Shown here: positions 7,615 through 16,184 of the stretch, one piece after another
How positions within the stretch are numbered: the first letter of the stretch is position 1
How the letters are laid out: the number at the start of each line of letters is the position of its first letter
From: Stieleria sp. JC731
Lineage (GTDB): Bacteria; Planctomycetota; Planctomycetia; Pirellulales; Pirellulaceae
NCBI RefSeq assembly: GCF_020966635.1
Contig: NZ_JAJKFQ010000005.1
Span: 1,204,481-1,268,480 of the forward strand
Direction of reading: 5' to 3'
DNA length: 64,000 nt
Notes under the pieces: generated by a model
The model's database searches: none
Seen by the model: only the letters and a program-made list of their open reading frames with translations
What the model was told of the DNA's origin: nothing
Translations under genes and position numbers: made by a program

Positions 7615-8457
7615 ATGAATCAACAGATTAGCAATACGTTACCCAGTCCGTTGCCGCCTTCATGGGCAGTCGACTTTGGTGATGAAAGAGAGTTCGGGAT
7701 TTACGCTGCATTCGAAATTGACGGCGTACGATTTCCGTTGCGGTGGATACCACCCGGCGAATTCATGATGGGCGCTAGCGACAGTGAAGACGCGTACGAC
7801 AATGAAAGGCCCCGCCATCGAGTAAGAATTTCTGAGGGGTTTTGGATCGGCAGTACCCCAGTGACTCAAGAACAATGGTTGACAGCGTCTGCTGAAAATC
7901 CCAGTGAGTTCCAAGGGCCGCGACGACCGGTTGAAGGTGTAACGTGGGACGATTGCGTCCAATGGCTGTCACGGTTGAATGAAAAGCATCGCGGGCTTGG
8001 AGCAAGTCTTCCGACTGAAGCGGAATGGGAATACGCTTGCCGGGCCGGGACAGAAAGCGCTTTCAGCTTTGGCAATGAGGCCGAACGTTTGTCTGAATTC
8101 GCCTGGTACTACGCGAATTCAGAGAAAACAACGCAGGACGTTGGAACGCAAAAGCCAAACACTTGGGGACTTTGGGACATGCATGGAAATGTTCTAGAGT
8201 GGTGTCTGGATGGCCCTCGACCCTACGACACTTCAGATGTCGTTAACCCAATAGGTCCGCGTGAACGAGGCGTCGATCGCGTCGTCCGTGGTGGTGGCTG
8301 GATCATCTCGGCCCGGGTCTGCCGATCGGCTTACCGGAGCGCGTCCGACCCTGGGGGCCGGGTCAACTTTCTGGGCTTCCGCCTTGTCGCAGGTCGGTCC
8401 GGCCTGTCGCCGGAGGCGACAATCGGGCCAAGTCCGATTGTCAGTTCGGAGAACTGA
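7615..8457 (+). CDS. FGE-sulfatase-fold protein, second DGR target
   Basis: 280 aa, a single FGE-sulfatase (C-type-lectin fold) domain from about residue 16 to 262, with IPPGEFMMG, LPTEAEWEYACRAG and MHGNVLEWC, and a short tail of about 20 residues encoded by hairpins. VR3 encodes residues 219-259. No signal peptide or transmembrane segment is visible, so it is probably cytoplasmic like its partner. It closely resembles the two domains of the upstream 1155-aa protein and probably arose by duplication of one of them, becoming a free-standing variable ligand-binding subunit. The ATG at 7615 lacks a clear ribosome site but matches the beginning of the domain. An enzymatic oxidase role is not implied; DGR targets use this fold for binding. 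Confidence 0.92.
   Translation: MNQQISNTLPSPLPPSWAVDFGDEREFGIYAAFEIDGVRFPLRWIPPGEFMMGASDSEDAYDNERPRHRVRISEGFWIGSTPVTQEQWLTASAENPSEFQGPRRPVEGVTWDDCVQWLSRLNEKHRGLGASLPTEAEWEYACRAGTESAFSFGNEAERLSEFAWYYANSEKTTQDVGTQKPNTWGLWDMHGNVLEWCLDGPRPYDTSDVVNPIGPRERGVDRVVRGGGWIISARVCRSAYRSASDPGGRVNFLGFRLVAGRSGLSPEATIGPSPIVSSEN
8269..8392 (+). repeat. DGR variable repeat VR3
   Basis: 124 bp matching the TR with 15 substitutions, all at adenines. Encoded changes include Asn to Asp, Ile, Val, Ser, Gly and Phe, and Gln to Arg. Several changes (Asn to Ile at codon 13, Gln to Arg at codon 16, Asn to Val at codon 32) are shared with VR2. Confidence 0.97.
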
Positions 8458-8462
8458 CAATC
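8405..8462 (+). promoter_or_regulatory. GGA-loop hairpins after VR3, with an alternative stem
   Basis: TGTCGCC-GGA-GGCGACA (8405-8421, 7 bp) is followed by a 12-bp perfect stem with a GGA loop (8436-8447 pairing with 8451-8462) that includes the TGA stop at 8455-8457. Between them ACAATCGG (8419-8426) can pair with CCGATTGT (8434-8441). That stem competes with both hairpins, so two folded states are possible. Position and loop match the hairpins behind VR1 and VR2. Confidence 0.7.
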
Positions 8463-9077
8463 TCAAGTTGTATGAACCTGTTGTGATGAGCCGATGGCAC
8501 AAGAATGCTGTCGAGCACTCTTGCAGATCTGCTTTGAGCAATGTCTTATTGCTTCTTTGAATCGTTGGAAAACCACCGCTACGTTGTGACCGATCTTTTC
8601 CTCGTCTTCTCGATTTACAGAAGAATACCTTGGTGAGGTGGATGGCAACGCAATCGAGGGCCTCATATTGTGCGAACATCCCCTTGCGAAACGATGCATT
8701 GAAATTTTCGGGGCGTCTGCGCTCTCGTAGACTCGGTGTTGATTTCCCGCTGCAAATCAATATAGAAATTGGATGTGTACCGTCAGCTTGACACTGAATT
8801 CTGTTGGCGAGTCTCGCCCATGATTCCCTCATCTGAGTCCCAGATTGCTCTCATTCCAGATTTGCTGAAGGAAGTTTGACAACACTGATTGTCGCGGGCG
8901 TTGCTGGTAGCGATGGACGTCCGCAGAGCGTGTACATGCATCATTGGGACCGAGGTGAGTCGAAGCTTACAAGTGCCGATAGCTTCGATCACCGATGAAC
9001 CGCTAGCAAGGTATGAATCCTAGTCGCCAATGGATTTGCTTTGCGTGAACGTGAGCACGTTGGAAATATTCGGCGTG
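8463..9077. other. Intergenic region, no supported gene
   Basis: About 615 bp between the last DGR target gene and the convergent AraC gene. Only short, unconvincing reading frames occur on either strand and none carries a domain I recognise. It marks the right end of the DGR locus; no tRNA, att-like repeat or transposase remnant was seen. Confidence 0.5.
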
Positions 9078-9968
9078 CTATCGGGTTTCTGAAAGAACAT
9101 TGGCGACGTCTTGGCGGGGTGGGGCTCCGAACATGCGGCGGTATTCGCGGCTGAATTGGGATGGGCTCTCATAGCCGACGCGATATGCCGCGCCGGCAGC
9201 ATCCAGCTTCTCGGTCAACATCAGGCTACGAGCTTCCTGAAGCCGAAGTCGTTTTTGATACTGCAACGGCGTCATGGCTGTGACGTTTTTGAAGTGCAAA
9301 TGAAACGACGAGACGCTCAAACCGACTTGCTCTGCTAGAGACTCGATCGTCAGTGGGTTTGTGAAGTTATCTTTCAACCACCGAATCGCCATCGCAATTC
9401 GATTTGCAGGCGCGCCAGCCATCGCGATTTGGCGAAGTCGAAATCCCTGTGGGCCAGTCAAAACGCGGTGAGTGATTTCGCGCAGGATCAGTGGAGCAAG
9501 CGGACGAATGTCGTTTGGTTCGTCAAGCAAGTTTGTCAATCTGGTCACCGCATCGAGAAGCCGACTTTCTGCATCGGTAACTGCAAGTCCACGTTCTGAA
9601 GATGACCCAGTGGGAATACTTGTCCCGTCGGCAAGCATTTCGCCGATCAATTTAGGGTCAAGCGAAATGCGGAGACCAAGGTAGGGTTCATCTTGGGTCG
9701 CTTCAACAACACGAGCATCAACGGGTAGATCGACCGACACGAGTAAGAATTGGGCGGGATCCAAGCGGTAGGACTCGCCCGATAAAACGACTTCTTTGGA
9801 ACCTTGAGCAATCAGGCACAAACAGGGTTCGTAGACGAGTGAAGTCAGTTCGGTCGGGGCGGCGTACTGTGAAAGTTGAAGTTCGGCAATCGCCGTTTGA
9901 ATCGTGTTGTCAGGCGTTGAATGCCGCGTGATGCATTCAACCAGCTGTTGAGACGTGATTTCGTTCAT
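9078..9968 (-). CDS. AraC-family transcriptional regulator
   Basis: 296 aa. Residues about 10-170 are the AraC_N-type ligand domain (EPCLCLIAQGSKEV near its start). The C-terminus is a double helix-turn-helix with LAEQVGLSVSSFHLHFK and VGYESPSQFSREYRRMFG. The ATG at 9968 has GAGG six bases upstream; an ATG at 9974 and a TTG at 10022 are less likely. It is divergent from a cupin and an SDR gene, the usual layout in which such a regulator controls the neighbouring redox genes. Repeated TCAGGCAA sites lie in the shared upstream region. Confidence 0.93.
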   Translation of the reverse strand: MNEITSQQLVECITRHSTPDNTIQTAIAELQLSQYAAPTELTSLVYEPCLCLIAQGSKEVVLSGESYRLDPAQFLLVSVDLPVDARVVEATQDEPYLGLRISLDPKLIGEMLADGTSIPTGSSSERGLAVTDAESRLLDAVTRLTNLLDEPNDIRPLAPLILREITHRVLTGPQGFRLRQIAMAGAPANRIAMAIRWLKDNFTNPLTIESLAEQVGLSVSSFHLHFKNVTAMTPLQYQKRLRLQEARSLMLTEKLDAAGAAYRVGYESPSQFSREYRRMFGAPPRQDVANVLSETR

Positions 9969-10343
9969 CGGCATCCTCGTTTGGGACTTGGTCTTTGGGA
10001 TACGTCGGCCGGAGACAATCAAAGTCTATCCCCAGATTGCTAGTCAGGCCACTGCAATGATGATGAGTTTGAATAGGATCAGGCAACCTTGCGGTGTATT
10101 CAGGCAATTGTCCTGCAAGTGAAGTTGCTAAAGTCTGGGCGGCATTTAATTCCGCGTTGGCGTGTCGAATAGCCGAGATCTTATTGTGTTTCGTAGTGCG
10201 GGTTCAATTGCCCGATGGTGATTGAAAACGCTTTTAATCGACGAGGGCGGAGAATTAGGCAATGTCTCAGGAGGATCGTTCTACTGCCTGCGAGGCGTAG
10301 ATGCCTACAGTGTTGGAAATGAAACGCAAAGTGGGATCTGAAG
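9969..10343. promoter_or_regulatory. Divergent regulatory region with TCAGGCAA direct repeats
   Basis: TCAGGCAA occurs at 10079-10086 and 10100-10107, exactly 21 bp apart (two helical turns) in the same orientation. TCAGGC also occurs at 10044-10049, and the related TTAGGCAA at 10255-10262. Direct repeats spaced by 21 bp are the normal geometry for an AraC-type dimer. Operator function is inferred. I see no clear sigma-70 promoter. Confidence 0.45.
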
Positions 10344-10952
10344 ATGAATGCCGGTGAGAACGTCGAAATGCAGAAGACGATTCAGAAGCAAATCACGCGA
10401 TTGGGAATACGCAAAACGAATCGAGATGCGGTCCGGTCCAGATTCTTGCTTGGTCGCAGGCAATTCGCCCGCGGTATTGGTGTTGCCATTGCGGCGGCAC
10501 TGACGGTTCGCCCGATCAGCGCGTTTGAAACAAGAGAAAAACCAAAGGAAAGATCAATGGAGATTAAACGAAACGGGCAGCAGGCTTCCGTGGCAGGACC
10601 ATCTGATTGGTTCACCGGTAAAACGAGGATTGACCCACTGTTTGATCCGCAAGGTGCCAGACGAGCGGGTGGCGCTTGTGTCACGTTTGAGCCTGGCGCA
10701 AGAACAGCATGGCATACCCACCCTCTCGGGCAAACATTGATTGTTACTTCGGGAGTTGGGCGCGTTCAGGTTTGGGGCGAAGCGATTCAAGAGATCGGCC
10801 CCGGCGATGTCGTGTGGTTCCCACCCGGAGAAAAACATTGGCACGGTGCGTCACCCAACAATGCGATGACGCACATCGCAATTCAAGAAGCCCAAGACGG
10901 AAAAGTCGTCGAATGGCTAGAGCATGTCACGGATGATCAATACGAAGGCTAG
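10344..10952 (+). CDS. Tat-exported cupin, hydroxynitrile-lyase-like
   Basis: 202 aa. Residues about 36-60 form a twin-arginine signal (GRRQFARG followed by an Ala/Val-rich stretch). From M72 the protein is a single cupin of the small Mn-dependent type seen in bacterial hydroxynitrile lyases. The starts MEIKR and DWFTG and the ending EHVTDDQY are characteristic from memory. The metal ligands are visible as H124, H126, Q130 and H165 in WHTHPLGQ and EKHWHG. An ATG at M72 preceded by GGAAAG could give a cytoplasmic form. It sits upstream of an SDR gene and divergent from AraC. Many homologues annotated this way have unknown substrates, so only the fold and metal site are secure. Confidence 0.85.
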   Translation: MNAGENVEMQKTIQKQITRLGIRKTNRDAVRSRFLLGRRQFARGIGVAIAAALTVRPISAFETREKPKERSMEIKRNGQQASVAGPSDWFTGKTRIDPLFDPQGARRAGGACVTFEPGARTAWHTHPLGQTLIVTSGVGRVQVWGEAIQEIGPGDVVWFPPGEKHWHGASPNNAMTHIAIQEAQDGKVVEWLEHVTDDQYEG

Positions 10953-11020
10953 TCATCGCATGGCAACCACGATGCCGTGGTGTTTGAAGGCATGTCACAT
11001 TAGAAAACTGAGAGCAAAAA

Positions 11021-11779
11021 ATGAACACATCTACGAACAGCAACATCAAAGATAAAGTCGTCGTCATCACAGGTGCCAGCAGCGGTTTGGGAGCCACCAC
11101 CGCGAAGCACTTATCAGCAGCGGGGGCAATCGTTGTACTTGGTGCGCGACGTGAAGACCGAATTGCGAAGCTGGCCCAAGAGTTGACCAAACAAGACGCA
11201 AAAGCGTTGGCGATCAAGACGGATGTCACGGACGTCGCACAAGTGAAGCGTCTTGTCGACACCGCGGTGGAACGATTCGGACGAGTCGATGTGATGCTTA
11301 ACAACGCGGGGCTGATGCAGCAGTCGCCGCTCGAAGCGTTCAAGATTGACGAATGGGACAATATGATTGACGTCAATATCAAAGGCGTCCTTTATGGGAT
11401 TGCTGGAGCCTTGCCGCATATGAAGCGTCAGGAGTCGGGGCAGATCATCAATGTCTCATCTGTCGCAGGCCACAAGGTGACTCCGTCGGGAGCGGTCTAT
11501 TGTGCAACCAAGCATGCGGTGCGAGCGATCTCGGAAGGCCTTCGTACGGAGGTGAAGCCATATAACATTCGGACAACGGTGATCTCACCCGGCGCAGTCG
11601 CTACCAAATTGCCAACACATATCACCCACGAAGAATCTCACGAGGGGATCAACGACTATTACGCCCAAGTAGCCGTCCCACCGGAGTCATTCGCGCGTGC
11701 AGTTGCGTTCGCTATCGAGCAACCTGAAGAGATCGATATCAATGAGATCCTCTATCGTCCGACACGACAAGAGCTCTAG
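11021..11779 (+). CDS. SDR-family NAD(P)-dependent oxidoreductase
   Basis: 252 aa, a classical short-chain dehydrogenase. The cofactor motif is TGASSGLG near residue 19, NNAG follows near 90, and the catalytic Ser and YCATK (YxxxK) lie near residues 144-163. Residues ARREDR after the second strand suggest NADPH preference. It follows the cupin gene by 68 bp and is likely in the same transcript under the divergent AraC regulator. The substrate cannot be told from sequence. No signal peptide, so cytoplasmic. Confidence 0.94.
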   Translation: MNTSTNSNIKDKVVVITGASSGLGATTAKHLSAAGAIVVLGARREDRIAKLAQELTKQDAKALAIKTDVTDVAQVKRLVDTAVERFGRVDVMLNNAGLMQQSPLEAFKIDEWDNMIDVNIKGVLYGIAGALPHMKRQESGQIINVSSVAGHKVTPSGAVYCATKHAVRAISEGLRTEVKPYNIRTTVISPGAVATKLPTHITHEESHEGINDYYAQVAVPPESFARAVAFAIEQPEEIDINEILYRPTRQEL

Positions 11780-11789
11780 TGGCATTGGT

Positions 11790-13076
11790 TTAAAGTGCCA
11801 ATGATCGGTCTCTTGAATGGCCCTCGGACCATTTAGCGGGGATTAGGCGGTCGATTTTTTTCGCACCGTCTTCATCCCATTCGATCAATAGGGTGAATGG
11901 GAGATCGCCATCGATATCGTATTCCCAGACTCGGAAGTGGATATAGTCGGGAGTGCCGATCATGGAGACGATCGTGTCGGGAGTTAATCCCTGAGTGATT
12001 TCATCGATTTTAGATTCACGAGGGTGTGGCAGTGGATCGGTGGGGCACCAATACTCTTGTCTTTCGAGGAAGACTTTGGTGGATTGGTGGTGTGAGGGAA
12101 GTACACCGATTCGTCGTAGTGATAGCTGAGCTCGCTGACGCACGGGAAGGCTTTGATACGCATATGGATTAATCTTCCCGACTTCAGGTTGATAAGAGCC
12201 GCTGGAACCTGTTGTGGATCCGATGTATGGACACGACTGCAACTTTTCTAGGTATGGAACCGCACGAGTCAATTTCATTGTGCCTGCCATTTGAATCGCT
12301 CGCATGCCCTCGATCAAACTTGGTTGCAATGGCTTTTGGATCAATTTGTAGCTGTCGTCTTCTTGTTCCCACTGCCAGTTTGATGCACGAGCGAGGTTCT
12401 GGAGGACCCACTGGGATTCAATCGCGGTGAGATGTTGATCAGCATCCGTTCCGATCTCGACCGATTGACCGTTTTCCAGATTGATGACGAGTCGTACGCC
12501 CCACCAGGTTCTCAAGCAGAAGCAGGGGGCGTCATCGAGCGTCGTGAAATAGAAATGGCAGAATGCGGATCCCCATCGAATGCCGGCCGTTGAGATGGAG
12601 GTATAGTTGAATTGGTCTTCGCCTTCTTTGAATAGCGTCTCGAAAAGTTCGATTCGAGCTGTTTCTTTACCGTCTCGATCAATCGCAAAGATTTCGATGG
12701 GGCCACTGACATCGGCTGTCCGAACGACGGTCCAGCCATCATTGCTGACATGGATTGCGACGGGGGGCCCTTCAGTTGCGGAGAGACGCTGGACGCGACC
12801 GTTCCTGATTTTGACTGGCTGCTTTCGTGTCCAACGCTTTAGATTCTCGCTGCGGTCAGTCAATTGATATTTGAAACTCGACTGAAATGATCTCCGCCAT
12901 GGTCCGTCCGCGTTATCCGGAGAAATTGCTTCGACGACATATCGTCGGTTGGCGGACGTTGCCGTGATGTTGCGAAAGAAGCGTTCTGTTGCGAGACAAT
13001 CTGGCGTGAGTGAGATCCCAAGGAAGATTGCGATGACCGGAAGTTGTAACGTGGCAACCATATAACGACCATTCAT
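11790..13076 (-). CDS. Secreted hypothetical protein
   Basis: 428 aa with an N-terminal signal peptide (hydrophobic LPVIAIFLGISL, cleavage near CLATE). The mature part has many Trp and acidic residues and no domain I recognise; a beta-rich fold is likely. It includes a segment near residue 265 (IEGMRAIQMAGTMKLTRAVPYLE) that reads like a single HEAT-type helical pair, and a SmpA-like closing region near residue 360 (ITQGLTPDTIVSMIGTPD). It converges with the SDR gene, 10 bases between stops. Likely periplasmic, function unknown. Confidence 0.75.
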   Translation of the reverse strand: MNGRYMVATLQLPVIAIFLGISLTPDCLATERFFRNITATSANRRYVVEAISPDNADGPWRRSFQSSFKYQLTDRSENLKRWTRKQPVKIRNGRVQRLSATEGPPVAIHVSNDGWTVVRTADVSGPIEIFAIDRDGKETARIELFETLFKEGEDQFNYTSISTAGIRWGSAFCHFYFTTLDDAPCFCLRTWWGVRLVINLENGQSVEIGTDADQHLTAIESQWVLQNLARASNWQWEQEDDSYKLIQKPLQPSLIEGMRAIQMAGTMKLTRAVPYLEKLQSCPYIGSTTGSSGSYQPEVGKINPYAYQSLPVRQRAQLSLRRIGVLPSHHQSTKVFLERQEYWCPTDPLPHPRESKIDEITQGLTPDTIVSMIGTPDYIHFRVWEYDIDGDLPFTLLIEWDEDGAKKIDRLIPAKWSEGHSRDRSLAL

Positions 13077-13359
13077 GAACTTTTCCTTCGAAGGGCGGTA
13101 TGCTCATTGGCTTAACAACTAAGGGTACCATCATCAGGCCTAAAAGTGATGGTCGGTCGAAAATGTTGCGTAGAACTTGAGTGTCGAAAAAATCGCTATG
13201 CTTTCATTGCTTCGCTGGAGGATGGCAGGCTCGTGTTCGTCAGATGCGTTGACGCCACTGATTTTGCATGATCGGCTTTCACTCCATTGAAAACGTGTGC
13301 TCTGCAGACCATGGTGCGGCCCTAAAGGGGACTGCGGAAGGGAGCAAAGCCGTGAGTCA

Positions 13360-15753
13360 TCACATCTCTAGGCTTGTTGCTTTCAGTCTTAGTGCATTCG
13401 CGATGACCGAAACGCTGCTGAAGCTCATTGCCGCGGCCGCAATCATGGGGCTTAGTAGAACGCCAAAGATTGGATAGAGCAGTCCGGCGGCGATCGGGAT
13501 CCCAAGTGCGTTGTAGATAAACGCAAAGAAGAGGTTCTGCCGAATGTTGCTCATCGTTTTTCGGCTGAGTATCGCGGCTGCAGCAATGCCACGAAGGTCG
13601 CCTCCGACGAGTGTAATACCCGCTGATTCGATCGCGACTCCGGTACCCGTTCCCATCGCGATTCCGACGTCGGCCGCGGCAAGTGCCGGGGCGTCGTTGA
13701 TGCCATCACCAGCCATGGCGACCGATTTGTGTTGTTCTTTTAGGGACTTGACGAAGTCGTGTTTGTCTTGTGGCGATACGCCAGCATGGAACTCATCGAG
13801 TCCAAGTTCTTTGGCAACAGCTGCGGCCGTTGCTTTTGCATCACCGGTCAGCATGATGACCTTCAGGCCCAACTCATGAAGCGTGTGAAGTGCCGACGGA
13901 GTACTCTTCTTGATTGGGTCAGAAATTCCCATCGCACCAGCGATTTGATGGTTGATCGCAATGAAGATCACAGTTGCTCCATCGGCTTGCTTTTCATTTG
14001 CAGCCGCACTGAGGTGTTCGTCAATTTTGATCGAGTGTTCGGACAAAAGTTCGGTGCTTCCGATCAGCACTTCTTCGCCAGTGACGATTGCTGAGACCCC
14101 AATTCCGGTCATTGCATCGAATTGCTCAACGGACTGGAATTCAATGTTTTCGGATTGAGCTTTGCGAATAATCGCTCGAGCCAAAGGATGTTCACTTTGG
14201 TTTTCGACTGATGCAGCGGTGGTCAGCAGTTCGTTGCGTGCGAAATTTTCTGTCGTTTCGATCCATGTGACTTCAGGGCGGCCTTCTGTGAGCGTTCCGG
14301 TCTTGTCGACGACAACGGTATCAATCTTCTCCATCACTTCGAGCACTTCCGCGTTCTTGATAAGAACACCGTCCTTCGCACCGCGTCCAATGCCAACCAT
14401 GACAGACATCGGAGTCGCCAATCCCAGTGCACAGGGGCAGGCAATGATCAGTACGGCAACTGCGGCGACGAACGCATGGGCAAGCCTTGGTTCAGGACCC
14501 CAAATCGACCAACCTATGAAAGCCAATATTGAACAAGCGATTACCGTCGGAACGAAATACGTGGCAACGGTGTCGGCAAGTTTCTGAATTGGAGCTCGAC
14601 TTCGCTGCGCATCGGCGACCATCTGTACAATTCGGCTAAGCACTGTGCCATCGCCAACGCTTGTCGCTTCGACAACTAGTGAGCCATTTTGATTGATCGT
14701 GCCGCCAGTGACTTCATCACCTTCGCTTTTCGAAATCGGGAGAGGTTCCCCTGTTAGCATCGATTCATCAATCGTCGTCTGCCCGCTGATGACTACGGAA
14801 TCGACCGGCACCTTTTCACCGGGGCGAATTCTTAGATGGTCACCGCGTTTAACATAAGCTAGCTGCACATCTTCTTCGGTACCGCTAGAAGAGATTCGAT
14901 GAGCCGTTTCCGGGGTAAGCTGCATCAATTCGCGGATTGCACCGCCTGTCTGTTTCCTTGCACGCAGTTCCAAGACCTGTCCGAGTAATACCAAAGTGAT
15001 GATGACCGCGGACGCTTCAAAGTACAGCGGCGGCGCTCCGTCCTCATAAAAAGCTTGAGGGATCAGTTCAGGAGCGGCGATGACAATCAGGCTGAAGAAA
15101 TATGCGGCTAAGCTGCCGACTGCAATCAACGAGAACATGTTTAGATTGAAGCTGGCAAACGATTGCGCGCCGCGAACTAATAATGGCCAGCCGCACCAGA
15201 ACACCACTGGAGTTGCCAATGCAAGTTGTAACCAGCCTTGCAACTGAGAATTCAGATAAGCATTTACCTTCAGTCCGATCATTGGTCCCATCGCGAGTGC
15301 CAACAGAGGAACTGCTAAGGCGAGGGCTACCCAGAAACGCACCTTCATATCCGAGTACGCTCCGTGCTCGGATTCGTCGTCGTTCGAAGCGAACTTTGGC
15401 TCCAGGTCCATTCCACAGATGGGGCATGAGCCCGGCCCTATCTGTTCAACTTCGGCATGCATGGGGCAGGTGTAAACTGCACCAGGTTTCGAGCCAGATC
15501 GGTGATTGGAAGATTTCCCTGCGGTGTGTTCATGATTTGAACAACACTGGCGGTTTTCTGAATCATCCGCTTGTGCAGGTTTACGAACCGGTCGATTGCT
15601 AATCGCAGCGGTCGGATCTCGCTCGAACTTGTCAGCGCAGCTTTCACTGCAAAAGTAATATTCCTCTCCTTCGTAGGAACGCTGGATGCTGTCGCCAGGC
15701 GAGACTGTCATGCCACAGACGGGATCAACAGTGGTTTCTTCGACGGTGGTCAT
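13360..15753 (-). CDS. copA: Copper-translocating P-type ATPase
   Basis: 797 aa, P1B-1 ATPase exporting Cu(I) or Ag(I) across the inner membrane. The N-terminus has a YHS metal-binding domain (DPVCGM to FCSESC, residues 10-40), a His/Cys-rich linker and a heavy-metal-binding CPMH...[10 protein letters not shown] unit (96-119) instead of the usual HMA domains. It has the membrane CPC motif, the phosphorylation loop DKTGTLTEG, the GDGINDAP hinge and a closing [15 protein letters not shown] helix, which marks the copper subgroup. It is divergent from a TolC/adaptor/RND operon, which would carry metal from the periplasm outward. Copper or silver detoxification is well supported; which metal is inducing is not. 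Confidence 0.95.
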   Translation of the reverse strand: MTTVEETTVDPVCGMTVSPGDSIQRSYEGEEYYFCSESCADKFERDPTAAISNRPVRKPAQADDSENRQCCSNHEHTAGKSSNHRSGSKPGAVYTCPMHAEVEQIGPGSCPICGMDLEPKFASNDDESEHGAYSDMKVRFWVALALAVPLLALAMGPMIGLKVNAYLNSQLQGWLQLALATPVVFWCGWPLLVRGAQSFASFNLNMFSLIAVGSLAAYFFSLIVIAAPELIPQAFYEDGAPPLYFEASAVIITLVLLGQVLELRARKQTGGAIRELMQLTPETAHRISSSGTEEDVQLAYVKRGDHLRIRPGEKVPVDSVVISGQTTIDESMLTGEPLPISKSEGDEVTGGTINQNGSLVVEATSVGDGTVLSRIVQMVADAQRSRAPIQKLADTVATYFVPTVIACSILAFIGWSIWGPEPRLAHAFVAAVAVLIIACPCALGLATPMSVMVGIGRGAKDGVLIKNAEVLEVMEKIDTVVVDKTGTLTEGRPEVTWIETTENFARNELLTTAASVENQSEHPLARAIIRKAQSENIEFQSVEQFDAMTGIGVSAIVTGEEVLIGSTELLSEHSIKIDEHLSAAANEKQADGATVIFIAINHQIAGAMGISDPIKKSTPSALHTLHELGLKVIMLTGDAKATAAAVAKELGLDEFHAGVSPQDKHDFVKSLKEQHKSVAMAGDGINDAPALAAADVGIAMGTGTGVAIESAGITLVGGDLRGIAAAAILSRKTMSNIRQNLFFAFIYNALGIPIAAGLLYPIFGVLLSPMIAAAAMSFSSVSVIANALRLKATSLEM

Positions 15754-16184
15754 CGGTCAATCGTTGACGAGGTAGGAAGTGTCCCGAGCAATACATTGCA
15801 GGCCGACACCTGCAGCCGATCGAGACTGGTGGTTGATGTCCATCGCAGTTTCCATGCCATTGCGATTGCCATCGTCTGTTCGCAATGGAGGCCGAGCCGT
15901 TTGTAAGGCTGACGCAGCGGCTTAGCTTGATGGTATGGACGTAGATGCGACGCAATTGATCATCAACCCATTGCTAGTCAGGGTGGTTTCGGTGACGGTC
16001 ATGCTGGTTGCAAGGTTGGCGAAGGTCGCACCAGTTCGATTTGCCGGGTTAAGCTGCTGAAGTAATGTTCTAGGGATTAGGGCAATGCTGATTGCCGATT
16101 GGTTTGCTAGGGAAAGTCGGCTCGATTCGTTTTCAGCGGATCGAAGCTTTCGAAGACTCGCAATCAATGTGGCAAGGACGCCAA
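15754..16184. other. Divergent intergenic region between metal-efflux genes
   Basis: About 430 bp separating the P-type ATPase from the TolC-like gene. It must hold both promoters. I searched by eye for a MerR/CueR-type dyad and for CopY or CsoR boxes and saw none convincing. Confidence 0.4.

Larger units (their letters stand above)
4766..8462 (+). other. Diversity-generating retroelement with three variable repeats
   Basis: The cassette holds VR1 and VR2 in the large vWA/FGE gene, an HRDC accessory gene, the reverse transcriptase, the template repeat and a second target gene with VR3, all on the same strand. Across 124 aligned bases the three VRs differ from the TR only at TR adenines: 16, 12 and 15 changes out of 25 adenines, and 0 changes at the 99 non-adenine positions in each VR. 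Adenine-specific mutagenesis during cDNA synthesis followed by one-way transfer from TR to VR is the defining signature of a DGR. The TR starts 44 bases after the RT stop codon. Whether the element is active cannot be decided from one genome. Confidence 0.97.

Noticed and set aside
8463-9077. Transposase remnant or attachment site at the right edge of the DGR locus
   Set aside because: Short frames there show no transposase motif, and no flanking direct repeat or tRNA end was found.
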